A DNA stretch of 64,000 nucleotides from positions 372,001-436,000 of the forward strand of contig NZ_JRWG01000003.1 of the NCBI RefSeq assembly GCF_001573155.1, given 5' to 3'. The position numbers and the translations under genes are program-made. Shown piece after piece: positions 1 to 9,328 of the stretch (position 1 is its first letter; every line of letters begins with the position of its first letter). The notes beneath the pieces are model-generated. The model had not been told where the DNA came from, did not search any database, and worked only from the letters and a program-made list of their open reading frames with translations. Source of the stretch: Aequorivita aquimaris. Lineage in GTDB: Bacteria > Bacteroidota > Bacteroidia > Flavobacteriales > Flavobacteriaceae.

Positions 1-892
1 CAGAACCTGGATTACTGTTTTTGTAAATATTGAAAACCTCTTCTAACCTTTCATTGGGTTTAAGGCCGAACTGTAGATAAGAACTCATAATTCGTTCTTT
101 GGCATACCCATCTGGAAGATTTTCATCCACTTTTTTTAAATAAAGAATGGCTTGATCAACATTGCCATTTTCAGCGGCTGCCTCAGCTGCCAATCTGTTA
201 AAATGTGCATCGAGTAAGCTCTGGTAGGCCACTGAATTACGATACGCAAGGGTGTCCGTATAGTTTACATTTTTCAATTCATCGTAAAAACTATCAGAAA
301 CTTTAAAATCTGTATTACCGTTGTAATAGCGATGTGCCTCTTGGTAATTCTCCAACATTATGGCCCGTGCGTATTTATCCTCCACGGAAAGTTTTTCTTT
401 GAAATTTTCATTAGTTATACTATTGGCGGTGTAGAGACTATCAAAGCTTTTCTGATTCTTGTCCAATTGCTTAAAAAAGTCAGCTTCATCCATTGAAAAA
501 ATTTCTTTATAGTCTAGATTTTGCTCGTTCCAAAGATATTTTGCAGCTAAAAAGTTATTGATGTTGCCCAAATCGCCAGTATATTTTAGCGTTTCATCAA
601 ATTCATTAGCGTTCAGTGTTACTGAAAGTGTTTTCCCTTTTTCCAAATAAATTCCGGTACGTTCACGGCCTACATACATTTCATAAAAACCGTCCGTTTT
701 TATATGAAGTGTATCTAAAAAGGAGCCGTTTTCACCTATTTGTGTTCTTTGTTCAAAATCGTTTCCGCGCACAAATACGGTTTCTGCAGTATTATTTTCA
801 ACAGTACCGCTGAGTATGGAGTATTGTGGTTTTTCTTCCTGCTCACAGGCAATTACTAGAAGTACCAAAAAGAATAAGCCTATTTTTTTCAT
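1..892 (-). CDS. Lipoprotein, TlpA/DUF4369-like N-terminal part (partial)
   Basis: Read from an ATG at 892 and running off the left edge, this frame stays open for about 297 codons. The N-terminus is a lipoprotein signal (KKIGLFFLVLLVIAC, lipobox Cys at about residue 16), followed by a beta-rich segment and then a helical middle. This is the usual layout of Bacteroidota lipoproteins with a DUF4369-like N-terminal domain and a C-terminal thioredoxin (TlpA-like) domain. The thioredoxin part, if present, lies outside the window, so the redox role is inference. It is transcribed away from hutH; the 180 nt between them must carry both promoters. Other secreted lipoproteins with a similar N-terminal fold remain possible. 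Confidence 0.7.
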   Translation of the reverse strand, partial: MKKIGLFFLVLLVIACEQEEKPQYSILSGTVENNTAETVFVRGNDFEQRTQIGENGSFLDTLHIKTDGFYEMYVGRERTGIYLEKGKTLSVTLNANEFDETLKYTGDLGNINNFLAAKYLWNEQNLDYKEIFSMDEADFFKQLDKNQKSFDSLYTANSITNENFKEKLSVEDKYARAIMLENYQEAHRYYNGNTDFKVSDSFYDELKNVNYTDTLAYRNSVAYQSLLDAHFNRLAAEAAAENGNVDQAILYLKKVDENLPDGYAKERIMSSYLQFGLKPNERLEEVFNIYKNSNPGS

Positions 893-1045
893 TTACTGTA
901 TTTTTTATAATTTCACCGTAAAATTACATATAGAAACTACATTTCCATTAACAATGACAGTTAATTTTAGTAACTGCATATTAATATATAGAACTTCTAC
1001 CTAGCTTTTGAAACGAGGAAAGGTGGCATAGCAATTAAAAAACAT

Positions 1046-1053
1046 TATTTTTG
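1046..1053 (+). promoter_or_regulatory. Putative -7 element for hutH
   Basis: TATTTTTG matches the Bacteroidota -7 consensus TAnnTTTG exactly and ends 19 nt before the hutH ATG. I find no TTG at the usual distance upstream, so the match is one-sided and the call is weak. Confidence 0.3.
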
Positions 1054-1072
1054 CCGAAAGAATACCTTCCCA

Positions 1073-2581
1073 ATGAAAACACATTATATTAGTTCAGAAA
1101 TCCTCGATTTGTCCACAATCAAGGATATTATTGAAAATCATACCAACCTTGCCCTTTCCGAGGAAGCCCAACTAAATATAAAAAAGTCCAGAGAATATCT
1201 TATCAATAAAATGAAAGACAACCAAACTCCGGTTTATGGTATAAACACGGGTTTCGGCTCTTTGTGCAATGTGAAGATTTCCTCAGAAAATCTATCAAAA
1301 CTGCAGGAAAATTTGGTGATGTCCCACGCCTGCGGCACTGGGGAATTTGTTCCAAAACCAATTATAAAATTGATGCTTTTGCTAAAAATACAATCATTAA
1401 GTTATGGTTACAGTGGAGTTCAGATTGAAACCGTAGAACGATTGATTGATTTTTTCAATAATGATATATTGCCTGTAATTTACTCGCAGGGAAGTTTGGG
1501 TGCCTCTGGCGATTTGGCGCCCTTGGCCCACCTTTCATTGCCCCTGTTGGGCAAGGGCGAAGTATATTACGGCGGCGAGCGTATGCAAGCTGATAAAGTG
1601 CTGAATAAATTCAATTGGGAACCCATAACCCTACAGGCAAAAGAGGGGTTGGCTTTGCTAAATGGAACTCAATTTATGAGCGCCTATGGCGTGTATTGTC
1701 TTTTAAAAAGTTACAAACTATCCTATTTGGCAGATTTAATAAGCTCCGTATCCATTGATGCCTTTGATTGTAATATGAGTCCTTTTAATGCTTTGGTTCA
1801 TCTGGTGCGGCCACACCGAGGGCAGGTAAAAACTGCCGAGCAAATATTAGAGTTTTTGGAAGGTAGTGAACTGGGACTTTCTGAGAAGAAAAATGTGCAG
1901 GATCCCTATTCTTTCCGGTGCATTCCACAGGTTCATGGAGCAACAAAAGATACTATACATTTTGTTCACAAAACCTTTAAGACTGAAATTAATTCGGTAA
2001 CCGACAATCCGAATATTTTCGTGAAAGAAGACGTTATTATTTCCGGTGGAAATTTTCACGGACAACCATTGGCACTAGCTTTGGATTATTTAGCAATCGC
2101 AATGGCAGAATTGGGTAATATTTCAGAAAGAAGAACCTATCAATTGGTTTCTGGGCTTCGGGAATTACCGGCATTTTTAGTGAACAATCCTGGTTTAAAC
2201 AGTGGCTTTATGATTCCGCAATATACTGCCGCCAGTATTGTGAGTCAGAACAAACAATTGGCCACGCCAGCTTCCGTAGACTCTATAGTATCATCAAATG
2301 GACAGGAAGACCACGTGAGTATGGGAGCCAATGGCGCTACCAAATGTTTGCGCATTATTGAAAACCTAGAAACTATTCTTTCCATTGAATTAATGAATGC
2401 CTCACAGGCATTAAAATTTAGGGAGCCGAAGAAATCTTCACCTTTTATAGAATCATTTTTAAAACCATATAGGTCTATTGTTCCATTTATTGAAGACGAT
2501 AGGTTGCTTGCCGATGATATTCACGCAAGTATAGCATATATACAGTCAATGGATGTGGATGGGGAAATACTTTTTGGATAA
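1073..2581 (+). CDS. hutH: Histidine ammonia-lyase
   Basis: Cytosolic aromatic amino-acid lyase that deaminates L-histidine to trans-urocanate, the first step of histidine catabolism. The autocatalytic MIO triad Ala-Ser-Gly is visible at residues 144-146 inside GSLGASGDLAPLAH, and the catalytic-loop Tyr sits in VYGINTGFG near residue 54. The length of 502 residues is normal for bacterial HutH. The start is the ATG at 1073, preceded closely by a -7-like box. No hutU, hutI or hutG is adjacent, so the rest of the pathway, if present, is elsewhere. A tyrosine or phenylalanine ammonia-lyase of the same fold is an alternative, but overall likeness and length favour HutH. Confidence 0.93.
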   Translation: MKTHYISSEILDLSTIKDIIENHTNLALSEEAQLNIKKSREYLINKMKDNQTPVYGINTGFGSLCNVKISSENLSKLQENLVMSHACGTGEFVPKPIIKLMLLLKIQSLSYGYSGVQIETVERLIDFFNNDILPVIYSQGSLGASGDLAPLAHLSLPLLGKGEVYYGGERMQADKVLNKFNWEPITLQAKEGLALLNGTQFMSAYGVYCLLKSYKLSYLADLISSVSIDAFDCNMSPFNALVHLVRPHRGQVKTAEQILEFLEGSELGLSEKKNVQDPYSFRCIPQVHGATKDTIHFVHKTFKTEINSVTDNPNIFVKEDVIISGGNFHGQPLALALDYLAIAMAELGNISERRTYQLVSGLRELPAFLVNNPGLNSGFMIPQYTAASIVSQNKQLATPASVDSIVSSNGQEDHVSMGANGATKCLRIIENLETILSIELMNASQALKFREPKKSSPFIESFLKPYRSIVPFIEDDRLLADDIHASIAYIQSMDVDGEILFG

Positions 2582-2620
2582 AAGCGGTATCTTAACCATT
2601 TGAACCAAATATGGTATGTT

Positions 2621-3508
2621 ATGAAATCTTTCTTAGTAATAGTTTTACTTTTTTTAAGTTGTCAACCAATTTTTGCACAAGACTATAAGCCCATTTTAGA
2701 TTACCGAAACGAATGGCATTTCACTACTTGTAATTTTGGTTGTTATACCGATAAATATTATACTGATGGAGATACCTTGGTTGATGGAAAGATGTATAAA
2801 ATACTTGAAGGGTACCATTTTATATCCAGAACTTTTTTGTTACGGGAAGATGTTTCAGAAAGAAAATTATACTTTTTGAGGATACGCCCCAGTGGTGGCC
2901 TTGAGGAATATTTGTTATACGATTTTACTCTTGAAGTGGGGGATACAATAAATATGCAAAACCCAATAACGCCATTTCCTCAAGACGGAGGTTACTTTAG
3001 GTTAGATTCAATTGTGCCAAGACCATTGGTAGATGGCCTAGATTACGATTATTTCTACTTTTCACCAACACCTTCAAACCCTATAAGTACAGAGAATGCA
3101 GTTTGGGTGGAAGGAGCAGGCTCACTTTCACTCATTAATGCTCCGGGAGGATATCCTAATCTTAACGGCGTGGGTGCTTTGAGTTGCTATTTTAAAAACA
3201 CTGAGGTTTTTTATGCAAATTTAGATTCTATTGACGATTGTGTGCCAGTTTATATGAATGTGAAGGAGAATCCGCTGGAGGAGGTGATTGTTTCAAAATC
3301 CACTAATAGCGGTGTTTATTTGTTGAACAATACAATGAGCGTGAAAGATGCTAATGTGTATGATTTAAGAGGTAAGAAATTGATAACCCTTCAAAATAGC
3401 TTTAATAAGACGATGGCTATTGATCTATCTGGCTATAGCCCAGGAATGTATATTGTAGTTATACGTTCAATAGCGGATACAAAAAGAACTTTTAAGGTAA
3501 TAAAATAA
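2621..3508 (+). CDS. Secreted protein with type IX secretion C-terminal sorting domain
   Basis: The 295-residue protein starts best at the ATG at 2621, because it opens directly on a signal peptide (KSFLVIVLLFLSC ending near FAQ); an upstream TTG at 2600 is open in frame but would bury the signal. The last ~80 residues have the T9SS type A sorting-domain pattern: a strand with VYDLRGKKL, then LSGYSPGMYIVVI and a basic end (FKVIK). By family knowledge such proteins pass the outer membrane by the Por/Gld type IX system and are released or anchored. The central region is not recognised and no catalytic motif is seen. It follows hutH by 39 nt on the same strand; co-transcription is possible but a functional link is not evident. 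Confidence 0.8.
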   Translation: MKSFLVIVLLFLSCQPIFAQDYKPILDYRNEWHFTTCNFGCYTDKYYTDGDTLVDGKMYKILEGYHFISRTFLLREDVSERKLYFLRIRPSGGLEEYLLYDFTLEVGDTINMQNPITPFPQDGGYFRLDSIVPRPLVDGLDYDYFYFSPTPSNPISTENAVWVEGAGSLSLINAPGGYPNLNGVGALSCYFKNTEVFYANLDSIDDCVPVYMNVKENPLEEVIVSKSTNSGVYLLNNTMSVKDANVYDLRGKKLITLQNSFNKTMAIDLSGYSPGMYIVVIRSIADTKRTFKVIK

Positions 3509-3520
3509 GAGCCTAGACCA

Positions 3521-3898
3521 CTAAAAATCCTCATTCTCAATAAGTTGATTGACCCAATTTTTGGCATCATCAAGATTCGAAAAGACTTCTAATGGTTTTT
3601 TAAGAAAAAGCCTTTCAATCTCAGCATTCTTTATTTTATGTTCCTCATTTGAAACTATTGCAAAAGCGACTAGATTTTCAATTTGTGAAGTTTTCAAATA
3701 AACCATTGGGTCTACCGCATAGCTGTTTTTACGGTAAGTAATATATGCAAATGGTCTATTGTGAAAATAAGTATGGGCAATTTCAACAAGATGATCATTG
3801 TATTCAGGTTTAACTGTGGTGCCTTCTTTCATTATGGCAATAACGAAATTTTTGAAGACATTAATTTCACCAAACTCATAAAATAATGCTTTAATCAT
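3521..3898 (-). CDS. Small STAS/SpoIIAA-like hypothetical protein
   Basis: This 125-residue soluble protein has no signal peptide or membrane segment. The alternating pattern (FGEINVFKNFVIAIMKEG, then PFAYITYRKNSYAVDP, then an NLDDAKNWV helix near the C-terminus) resembles the STAS/SEC14-like small proteins common in Flavobacteriia, but no catalytic residue can be named. It lies downstream of clpC on the same strand, separated by 86 nt that contain a strong hairpin, so it is probably a separate unit. It converges on the T9SS-domain gene with a 12-nt gap. The assignment is tentative; treat it as a conserved hypothetical protein. Confidence 0.65.
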   Translation of the reverse strand: MIKALFYEFGEINVFKNFVIAIMKEGTTVKPEYNDHLVEIAHTYFHNRPFAYITYRKNSYAVDPMVYLKTSQIENLVAFAIVSNEEHKIKNAEIERLFLKKPLEVFSNLDDAKNWVNQLIENEDF

Positions 3899-3911
3899 AA
3901 ATAAAAATATT

Positions 3912-3940
3912 ACTCCCTAAAATACAAAATTTTAGGGAGT
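3912..3940 (-). terminator. Hairpin downstream of clpC
   Basis: A perfect 12-bp inverted repeat (3912-3923 with 3929-3940, 5-nt loop) sits between the clpC stop and the next minus-strand gene. On the minus strand it is followed by an AT-rich run with five T's, so it can act as an intrinsic terminator for clpC. Confidence 0.6.
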
Positions 3941-3984
3941 CATTATTGTTTTGAAAATCTGTTGTCCTTAAAAAGGAAAAGAAC

Positions 3985-6537
3985 CTACGATTCCGTTGGT
4001 TTCTTTTGCTTCTTGATTTTTATGGTGAGTTCATTGGACTTTTCGTCAAGATCCATAGTTATTGTATCACCTTCCTGCAGGTTGCTTTTTATGATCTCTT
4101 CTGCTAGGGCATCTTCAATATATTTCTGAATGGCCCTGTTTAGCGGTCGTGCACCGTATTGTTTGTCAAAACCTTTATCGGCAATAAAATCCTTCGCTTT
4201 TTCGGTTAGCTTTAATTCATACCCTATATCTGAAATGCGGGCATATAGTTTATTCAATTCAATATCAATAATTTTATGGATATCTTCTCTTTCCAAGGCA
4301 TTGAATACCATAACGTCATCAATACGATTCAAAAACTCTGGTGCGAAAGTTTTCTTTAGGGCATTTTCAATAACACTTTTGGTGTGCGATTCCTCCTGGC
4401 TCTTTTTTGCAGCGGTACCAAAACCAACGCCTTGACCGAAGTCTTTTATTTGACGGGCTCCAATGTTGGAAGTCATAATGATAATAGTATTTCTAAAATC
4501 AATTTTTCTTCCAAGGCTGTCTGTTAAATAACCATCATCCAAAACTTGAAGCAACATATTAAACACATCTGGATGCGCTTTTTCAATTTCATCTAAAAGA
4601 ACAACTGCATAAGGTTTTCTTCTAATTTTCTCGGTAAGTTGTCCACCTTCTTCATAACCCACATACCCTGGAGGAGCTCCCACTAAGCGGGAAATAGCGA
4701 ATTTTTCCATATACTCGCTCATATCAATGCGAATCAACGCATTCTCAGAGTCAAACAATTCACGGGCCAATACTTTTGCCAATTGTGTTTTACCAACACC
4801 CGTTTGTCCTAAGAAAATAAAGGAACCTATAGGTTTATTTGGATCTTTCAATCCGGCACGGTTTCTTTGAATTGCTTTAACCACTTTAGCAACTGCTTCA
4901 TCCTGACCAATTACTTTTCCTTTAATTCGGTCGGGGAGTGCAGCGAGTTTTGTGGTTTCGGTCTGTGCAATTCTGTTTACGGGAACACCGGTCATCATGG
5001 AAACTACTTCCGCCACATTTTCCTCATCAACAGTTTCCTTGTGAAGTTTTGAATCGGCTTCCCATTTTTCTTGTTCTACAGCAAGCTCTTTTTCAAGATT
5101 CTTTTCATCATCTCGAAGTTTTGCCGCTTCTTCATATTTCTGCTTTTTAACTACGGTATTTTTCAGTTCGCGGACTTCCTCCAATTGTTTTTCAATTTTC
5201 AGAATTTTATCTGGAACATGGATGTTTGTAATATGCACACGAGAACCAGCTTCATCCATAGCGTCAATAGCCTTGTCTGGAAGAAAACGCTCAGTCATAT
5301 ATCTATTTGTAAGTTTCACGCAAGCCTCAATAGCTTCATCTGTATATATTACATTGTGGTGTGCTTCGTACTTATCTTTTATATTTTTAAGGATCTCGAT
5401 GGTTTCTTCAACGGTTGTGGGTTCCACCAATACTTTTTGAAAACGTCTTTCAAGAGCGCCATCTTTTTCAATATATTGACGGTATTCATCGAGGGTAGTG
5501 GCACCGATGCATTGAATTTCGCCTCTGGCAAGTGCAGGTTTGAACATATTTGAAGCATCCAAAGAACCCGTAGCGCCACCAGCACCAACGATTGTGTGAA
5601 TTTCATCGATAAAAAGAATAATGTCGTCATTCTTTTCAAGTTCGTTCATTACGGCTTTCATACGCTCTTCAAACTGTCCGCGGTATTTGGTGCCAGCCAC
5701 TAGGCTTGCCAAGTCTAGCGTTACCACTCTTTTGTCATAAAGAATACGAGAAACTTTACGTTGAATTATTCGTAATGCCAAACCTTCTGCAATTGCTGAT
5801 TTTCCTACACCAGGCTCACCGATTAGCAACGGATTGTTTTTCTTTCTTCTACTTAAAATTTGGGAAACACGTTGTATTTCACTTTCTCGACCCACAACGG
5901 GGTCTAGCTTGCCTTCTTCGGCCAAAGCAGTCAAATCTCTTCCGAAATTATCCAAAACAGGGGTTTTGGACTTTTTGTTTGTTTTTGCAGTAGTTCCGGA
6001 AAATAAGTTTTCCTTGTTGGCATCCTCAGCCGAAGTATCATCATCATTTGGAAATGATTCTGCACTCGGGGTGTCTATATAATCGTCGTCGTTTGTAATC
6101 ATAAGTTTAAATTGATCCTTAACCACATCATAGTCCACCTTCATTTTGTTCAACAGTTTTGTCGTCGGATCGTTTTCGTTCCGAAGAATACACAACAGCA
6201 AATGCGCCGTGTTAATGGAATTGCTCTGGAAAAGCTTTGCCTCCAAAAAGGTAGTCTTCAGCGCCCTTTCCGCTTGACGGGTTAAATGTAGGTTCTTCTT
6301 ATCGTTTGTATTTGTAGTAATGCCGGGGTTGGCAGGACTTAGAATTTCCACTTTTCTTCTTAAGTGGTTCAAGTCAATGGCCAATGCGTTGAGAATGGTT
6401 ACAGCCTTACCGTTACCATCTCTTAAAAGCCCGAGCATTAAGTGCTCTGTGCCAATAAAATCGTGGCCTAGGCGAAGGGCTTCTTCTTTGCTATAGGCAA
6501 TTACATCTTTTACTCTTGGGGAAAAATTATCATCCAT
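3985..6537 (-). CDS. clpC: ATP-dependent Clp protease ATPase subunit ClpC
   Basis: Class I Clp/Hsp100 AAA+ unfoldase of 850 residues. Visible in order are two N-terminal Clp repeats (about 1-150), an acidic linker, the first AAA+ domain with Walker A GEPGVGKS (240-247) and Walker B LFIDEIH, a coiled middle region with a UVR-like segment (KYEEAAKLRDDE), and the second AAA+ domain with Walker A GQTGVGKT (about 574) and VLLDEIEKAH. A GVGFG loop in the second domain fits the hydrophobic tripeptide that docks on ClpP. The UVR-type middle region separates ClpC from ClpB and ClpA. It is divergent from gyrA across a 258-nt spacer. By family it unfolds damaged or regulated proteins for ClpP; no adaptor gene is nearby. 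Confidence 0.95.
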   Translation of the reverse strand: MDDNFSPRVKDVIAYSKEEALRLGHDFIGTEHLMLGLLRDGNGKAVTILNALAIDLNHLRRKVEILSPANPGITTNTNDKKNLHLTRQAERALKTTFLEAKLFQSNSINTAHLLLCILRNENDPTTKLLNKMKVDYDVVKDQFKLMITNDDDYIDTPSAESFPNDDDTSAEDANKENLFSGTTAKTNKKSKTPVLDNFGRDLTALAEEGKLDPVVGRESEIQRVSQILSRRKKNNPLLIGEPGVGKSAIAEGLALRIIQRKVSRILYDKRVVTLDLASLVAGTKYRGQFEERMKAVMNELEKNDDIILFIDEIHTIVGAGGATGSLDASNMFKPALARGEIQCIGATTLDEYRQYIEKDGALERRFQKVLVEPTTVEETIEILKNIKDKYEAHHNVIYTDEAIEACVKLTNRYMTERFLPDKAIDAMDEAGSRVHITNIHVPDKILKIEKQLEEVRELKNTVVKKQKYEEAAKLRDDEKNLEKELAVEQEKWEADSKLHKETVDEENVAEVVSMMTGVPVNRIAQTETTKLAALPDRIKGKVIGQDEAVAKVVKAIQRNRAGLKDPNKPIGSFIFLGQTGVGKTQLAKVLARELFDSENALIRIDMSEYMEKFAISRLVGAPPGYVGYEEGGQLTEKIRRKPYAVVLLDEIEKAHPDVFNMLLQVLDDGYLTDSLGRKIDFRNTIIIMTSNIGARQIKDFGQGVGFGTAAKKSQEESHTKSVIENALKKTFAPEFLNRIDDVMVFNALEREDIHKIIDIELNKLYARISDIGYELKLTEKAKDFIADKGFDKQYGARPLNRAIQKYIEDALAEEIIKSNLQEGDTITMDLDEKSNELTIKIKKQKKPTES

Positions 6538-6685
6538 ATTTAAAATCCTCTCTTCTTAATATAAGTACTAAATTAACCAAAATAGGACAAAAACTGTTCC
6601 TCTTTGATATCATTTTAGTAAAAGGACAAAATATATAGTGGAATTCAAAGGATATTCCAGGATACTTATTAACGATTTCACCCCC

Positions 6686-6693
6686 TAAATTTG
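6686..6693 (+). promoter_or_regulatory. Putative -7 element upstream of gyrA
   Basis: TAAATTTG fits TAnnTTTG exactly, about 100 nt before the gyrA start, in the clpC-gyrA divergent spacer. A matching TTG is not seen at the expected distance. It would imply a leader of about 100 nt. Weak call. Confidence 0.3.
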
Positions 6694-6795
6694 TTAATAA
6701 ATTCGTGAATAACAGCTGTCAAAAACCCCTGTTAAACCTAGGAAAAAGTGTATCTTGCTCCATTAGTTCAACAACGATAATTAAACCTATTTTTT

Positions 6796-9318
6796 ATGGC
6801 TGAAGGTGATAAAATAATCCCTATTAACATTGAAGATGAAATGAAATCTGCCTACATCGATTATTCGATGTCGGTCATAGTGTCACGTGCGCTGCCAGAT
6901 GTTCGCGATGGAATGAAACCCGTTCACCGAAGAGTTTTGTTCGGAATGCACGAACTGGGCATTAGAGCTACGGGCGCACATAAAAAATCTGCGAGAATTG
7001 TGGGAGAAGTTCTCGGTAAATATCACCCGCACGGTGATACCTCGGTTTATGATGCCATGGTGCGTATGGCCCAAGAGTGGAGCTTGCGCTATTTGTTGGT
7101 TGATGGCCAAGGAAACTTTGGTTCCGTTGATGGCGATAGCCCAGCAGCAATGAGATATACAGAAGCTAGGATGCAGAAAATTTCTGAAGAAATGCTTGCT
7201 GATATTGATAAGGAAACCGTTGACCATCAATTAAATTTTGATGATACCTTAAAAGAGCCAACCGTACTTCCAACCCGCGTTCCGGGGCTTTTGATCAATG
7301 GAGCTTCAGGTATTGCAGTGGGGATGGCTACAAATATGCCGCCGCACAACCTAACCGAAGTTGTAAACGGAACGATAGCATATATTGAAAATAACGATAT
7401 TGAAATTGATGAGCTGATGCAGCACATTAAAGCTCCTGATTTTCCTACCGGTGGAATAATTTACGGATATGAAGGGGTTCGCGAAGCTTTTCACACAGGT
7501 CGCGGTCGCGTGGTAATGCGTGCCAAGGCGAGTTTTGAAGAGGTAAACGGAAGGGAGTGTATTGTGGTTTCTGAAATTCCATATCAAGTGAACAAGGCAG
7601 ATATGATTAAAAAAACTGCCGATCTAGTAAATGATAAAAAAATCGAGGGTATTTCCAATATCCGCGATGAGAGTGATAGAAAGGGTATGCGCATTGTTTA
7701 TATATTAAAGCGCGACGCAATTCCGAATATCGTTCTTAATATGCTCTTCAAGTATACTGCATTGCAATCAAGTTTCAGTGTAAACAATATTGCATTGGTG
7801 AACGGAAGGCCGCAATTATTAAACTTAAAGGAATTGATTCACTACTTTGTGGAGCACCGCCACGAGGTTGTTGTGCGTCGTACAGAGTATTTGCTTCGCA
7901 AAGCCGAAGAACGGGCGCATATTTTGGAAGGTTTAATTATTGCCTCTGATAATATTGATGAAGTAATTAGATTGATCCGCGCTTCTTCCAATGCCGATGA
8001 AGCAAGGGAGCGGTTGATGGAATCCTTCAAACTTACAGAAATTCAGGCCAAGGCTATTGTTGAAATGCGACTTCGCCAATTAACAGGTCTGGAACAGGAT
8101 AAATTGCGCAGTGAGTATGACGAACTGATGAAAACCATTGGCGACTACAAGGAGATTCTAGCCAGTAAAGAGCGTAGAATGCAAATTATCAAAGAAGAAC
8201 TCGAGGAAATTCGCGATAAATATGGCGATGAGCGCCGCTCTACAATTGAATATGCAGGAGGGGATGTAAGTATTACAGATTTGATTGCAGATGAGCAGGT
8301 GGTTTTAACTATCTCGCACGCAGGCTATATTAAGCGTACTTCCCTCTCAGAATACAAAACACAGAATAGAGGAGGGGTTGGGCAAAAGGCTTCGGCTACA
8401 CGAAATGAAGATTTCTTGGAGCATTTATTTGTAGGAACTAACCACCAATACATGCTTTTCTTTACCCAAAAAGGAAAATGTTTCTGGATGCGCGTTTTTG
8501 AAATTCCCGAAGGAACACGAACTTCAAAAGGAAGGGCTATTCAAAACCTTATAAATATTGAGCCGGATGATAAAGTGAAAGCTTTCATCTGTACTCAGGA
8601 TTTAAAAGATGAAGCGTATATAAATAGCCATTATGTAATTATGGCCACCAAAAAAGGACAGGTTAAGAAAACCCCATTGGAGCAATATTCAAGGCCAAGA
8701 ACTAACGGTATCAATGCGATAACCATTCGAGAAGACGATGAATTGCTTGAAGCAAAATTGACCACTGGAAACAGCCAAGTAATGTTAGCTGTAAAATCTG
8801 GGAAAGCCATTCGTTTTGAAGAGGAAAAAACCAGACCAATGGGTAGAAATGCCTCTGGAGTTCGTGGAATTACACTCGGCAATGAAAAGGACGAAGTTGT
8901 AGGCATGATTGCAGTAGATGATGGCGATTCTGAAATCTTGGTTGTTTCAGAAAATGGTTACGGAAAAAGATCTTCTATTGAGGATTATCGAATCACCAAC
9001 CGAGGCGGAAAAGGAGTAAAAACTATTAATATTACCGAAAAAACCGGTAAATTAGTAGCTATCAAGAATGTAACCGATGATGATGACTTAATGATTATCA
9101 ACAAATCTGGGATTGCCATTAGAATGGCCGTAGCAGATCTTCGAGTTATGGGTCGTGCCACTCAAGGGGTGCGATTGATAAAAGTTAGAGAAGATGATGC
9201 CATTGCAGCAGTAGCAAAAGCTATGAAAGACGACGATGACGATGTAGAAATCTTAGAAGAACCCAATGATGGCACCACTCTTGATAATAACGAAACTCAA
9301 ACCGAAAATAACGAATAA
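6796..9318 (+). CDS. gyrA: DNA gyrase subunit A
   Basis: The breakage-reunion subunit of type II topoisomerase, which with GyrB introduces negative supercoils. The catalytic tyrosine is Tyr121 in AMRYTEARM. The quinolone-determining region reads [10 protein letters not shown], with Thr82 where E. coli has Ser83 and Asp86 where it has Asp87; natural variation at this position is common, so nothing about drug response follows. The C-terminal domain holds beta-pinwheel repeats with a GyrA-box-like RGGKG, which argues for gyrase rather than topoisomerase IV ParC. The tail after about residue 805 is acidic (runs of Asp and Glu), a known modulator of wrapping in other GyrA proteins. At 840 residues it has typical length. 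A TPR gene follows after 10 nt. Confidence 0.95.
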   Translation: MAEGDKIIPINIEDEMKSAYIDYSMSVIVSRALPDVRDGMKPVHRRVLFGMHELGIRATGAHKKSARIVGEVLGKYHPHGDTSVYDAMVRMAQEWSLRYLLVDGQGNFGSVDGDSPAAMRYTEARMQKISEEMLADIDKETVDHQLNFDDTLKEPTVLPTRVPGLLINGASGIAVGMATNMPPHNLTEVVNGTIAYIENNDIEIDELMQHIKAPDFPTGGIIYGYEGVREAFHTGRGRVVMRAKASFEEVNGRECIVVSEIPYQVNKADMIKKTADLVNDKKIEGISNIRDESDRKGMRIVYILKRDAIPNIVLNMLFKYTALQSSFSVNNIALVNGRPQLLNLKELIHYFVEHRHEVVVRRTEYLLRKAEERAHILEGLIIASDNIDEVIRLIRASSNADEARERLMESFKLTEIQAKAIVEMRLRQLTGLEQDKLRSEYDELMKTIGDYKEILASKERRMQIIKEELEEIRDKYGDERRSTIEYAGGDVSITDLIADEQVVLTISHAGYIKRTSLSEYKTQNRGGVGQKASATRNEDFLEHLFVGTNHQYMLFFTQKGKCFWMRVFEIPEGTRTSKGRAIQNLINIEPDDKVKAFICTQDLKDEAYINSHYVIMATKKGQVKKTPLEQYSRPRTNGINAITIREDDELLEAKLTTGNSQVMLAVKSGKAIRFEEEKTRPMGRNASGVRGITLGNEKDEVVGMIAVDDGDSEILVVSENGYGKRSSIEDYRITNRGGKGVKTINITEKTGKLVAIKNVTDDDDLMIINKSGIAIRMAVADLRVMGRATQGVRLIKVREDDAIAAVAKAMKDDDDDVEILEEPNDGTTLDNNETQTENNE

Positions 9319-9328
9319 ACTTTAACAC

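Noticed and set aside
4867-6082. Several plus-strand open frames inside clpC
   Set aside because: They are antisense shadows of a well-supported 850-residue gene, with no start signals and no recognisable domains.
7036-7056. Thr82 in GyrA as a quinolone-resistance mark
   Set aside because: Thr or Ser at this site is natural variation across phyla; without a sensitive reference strain no claim is justified.
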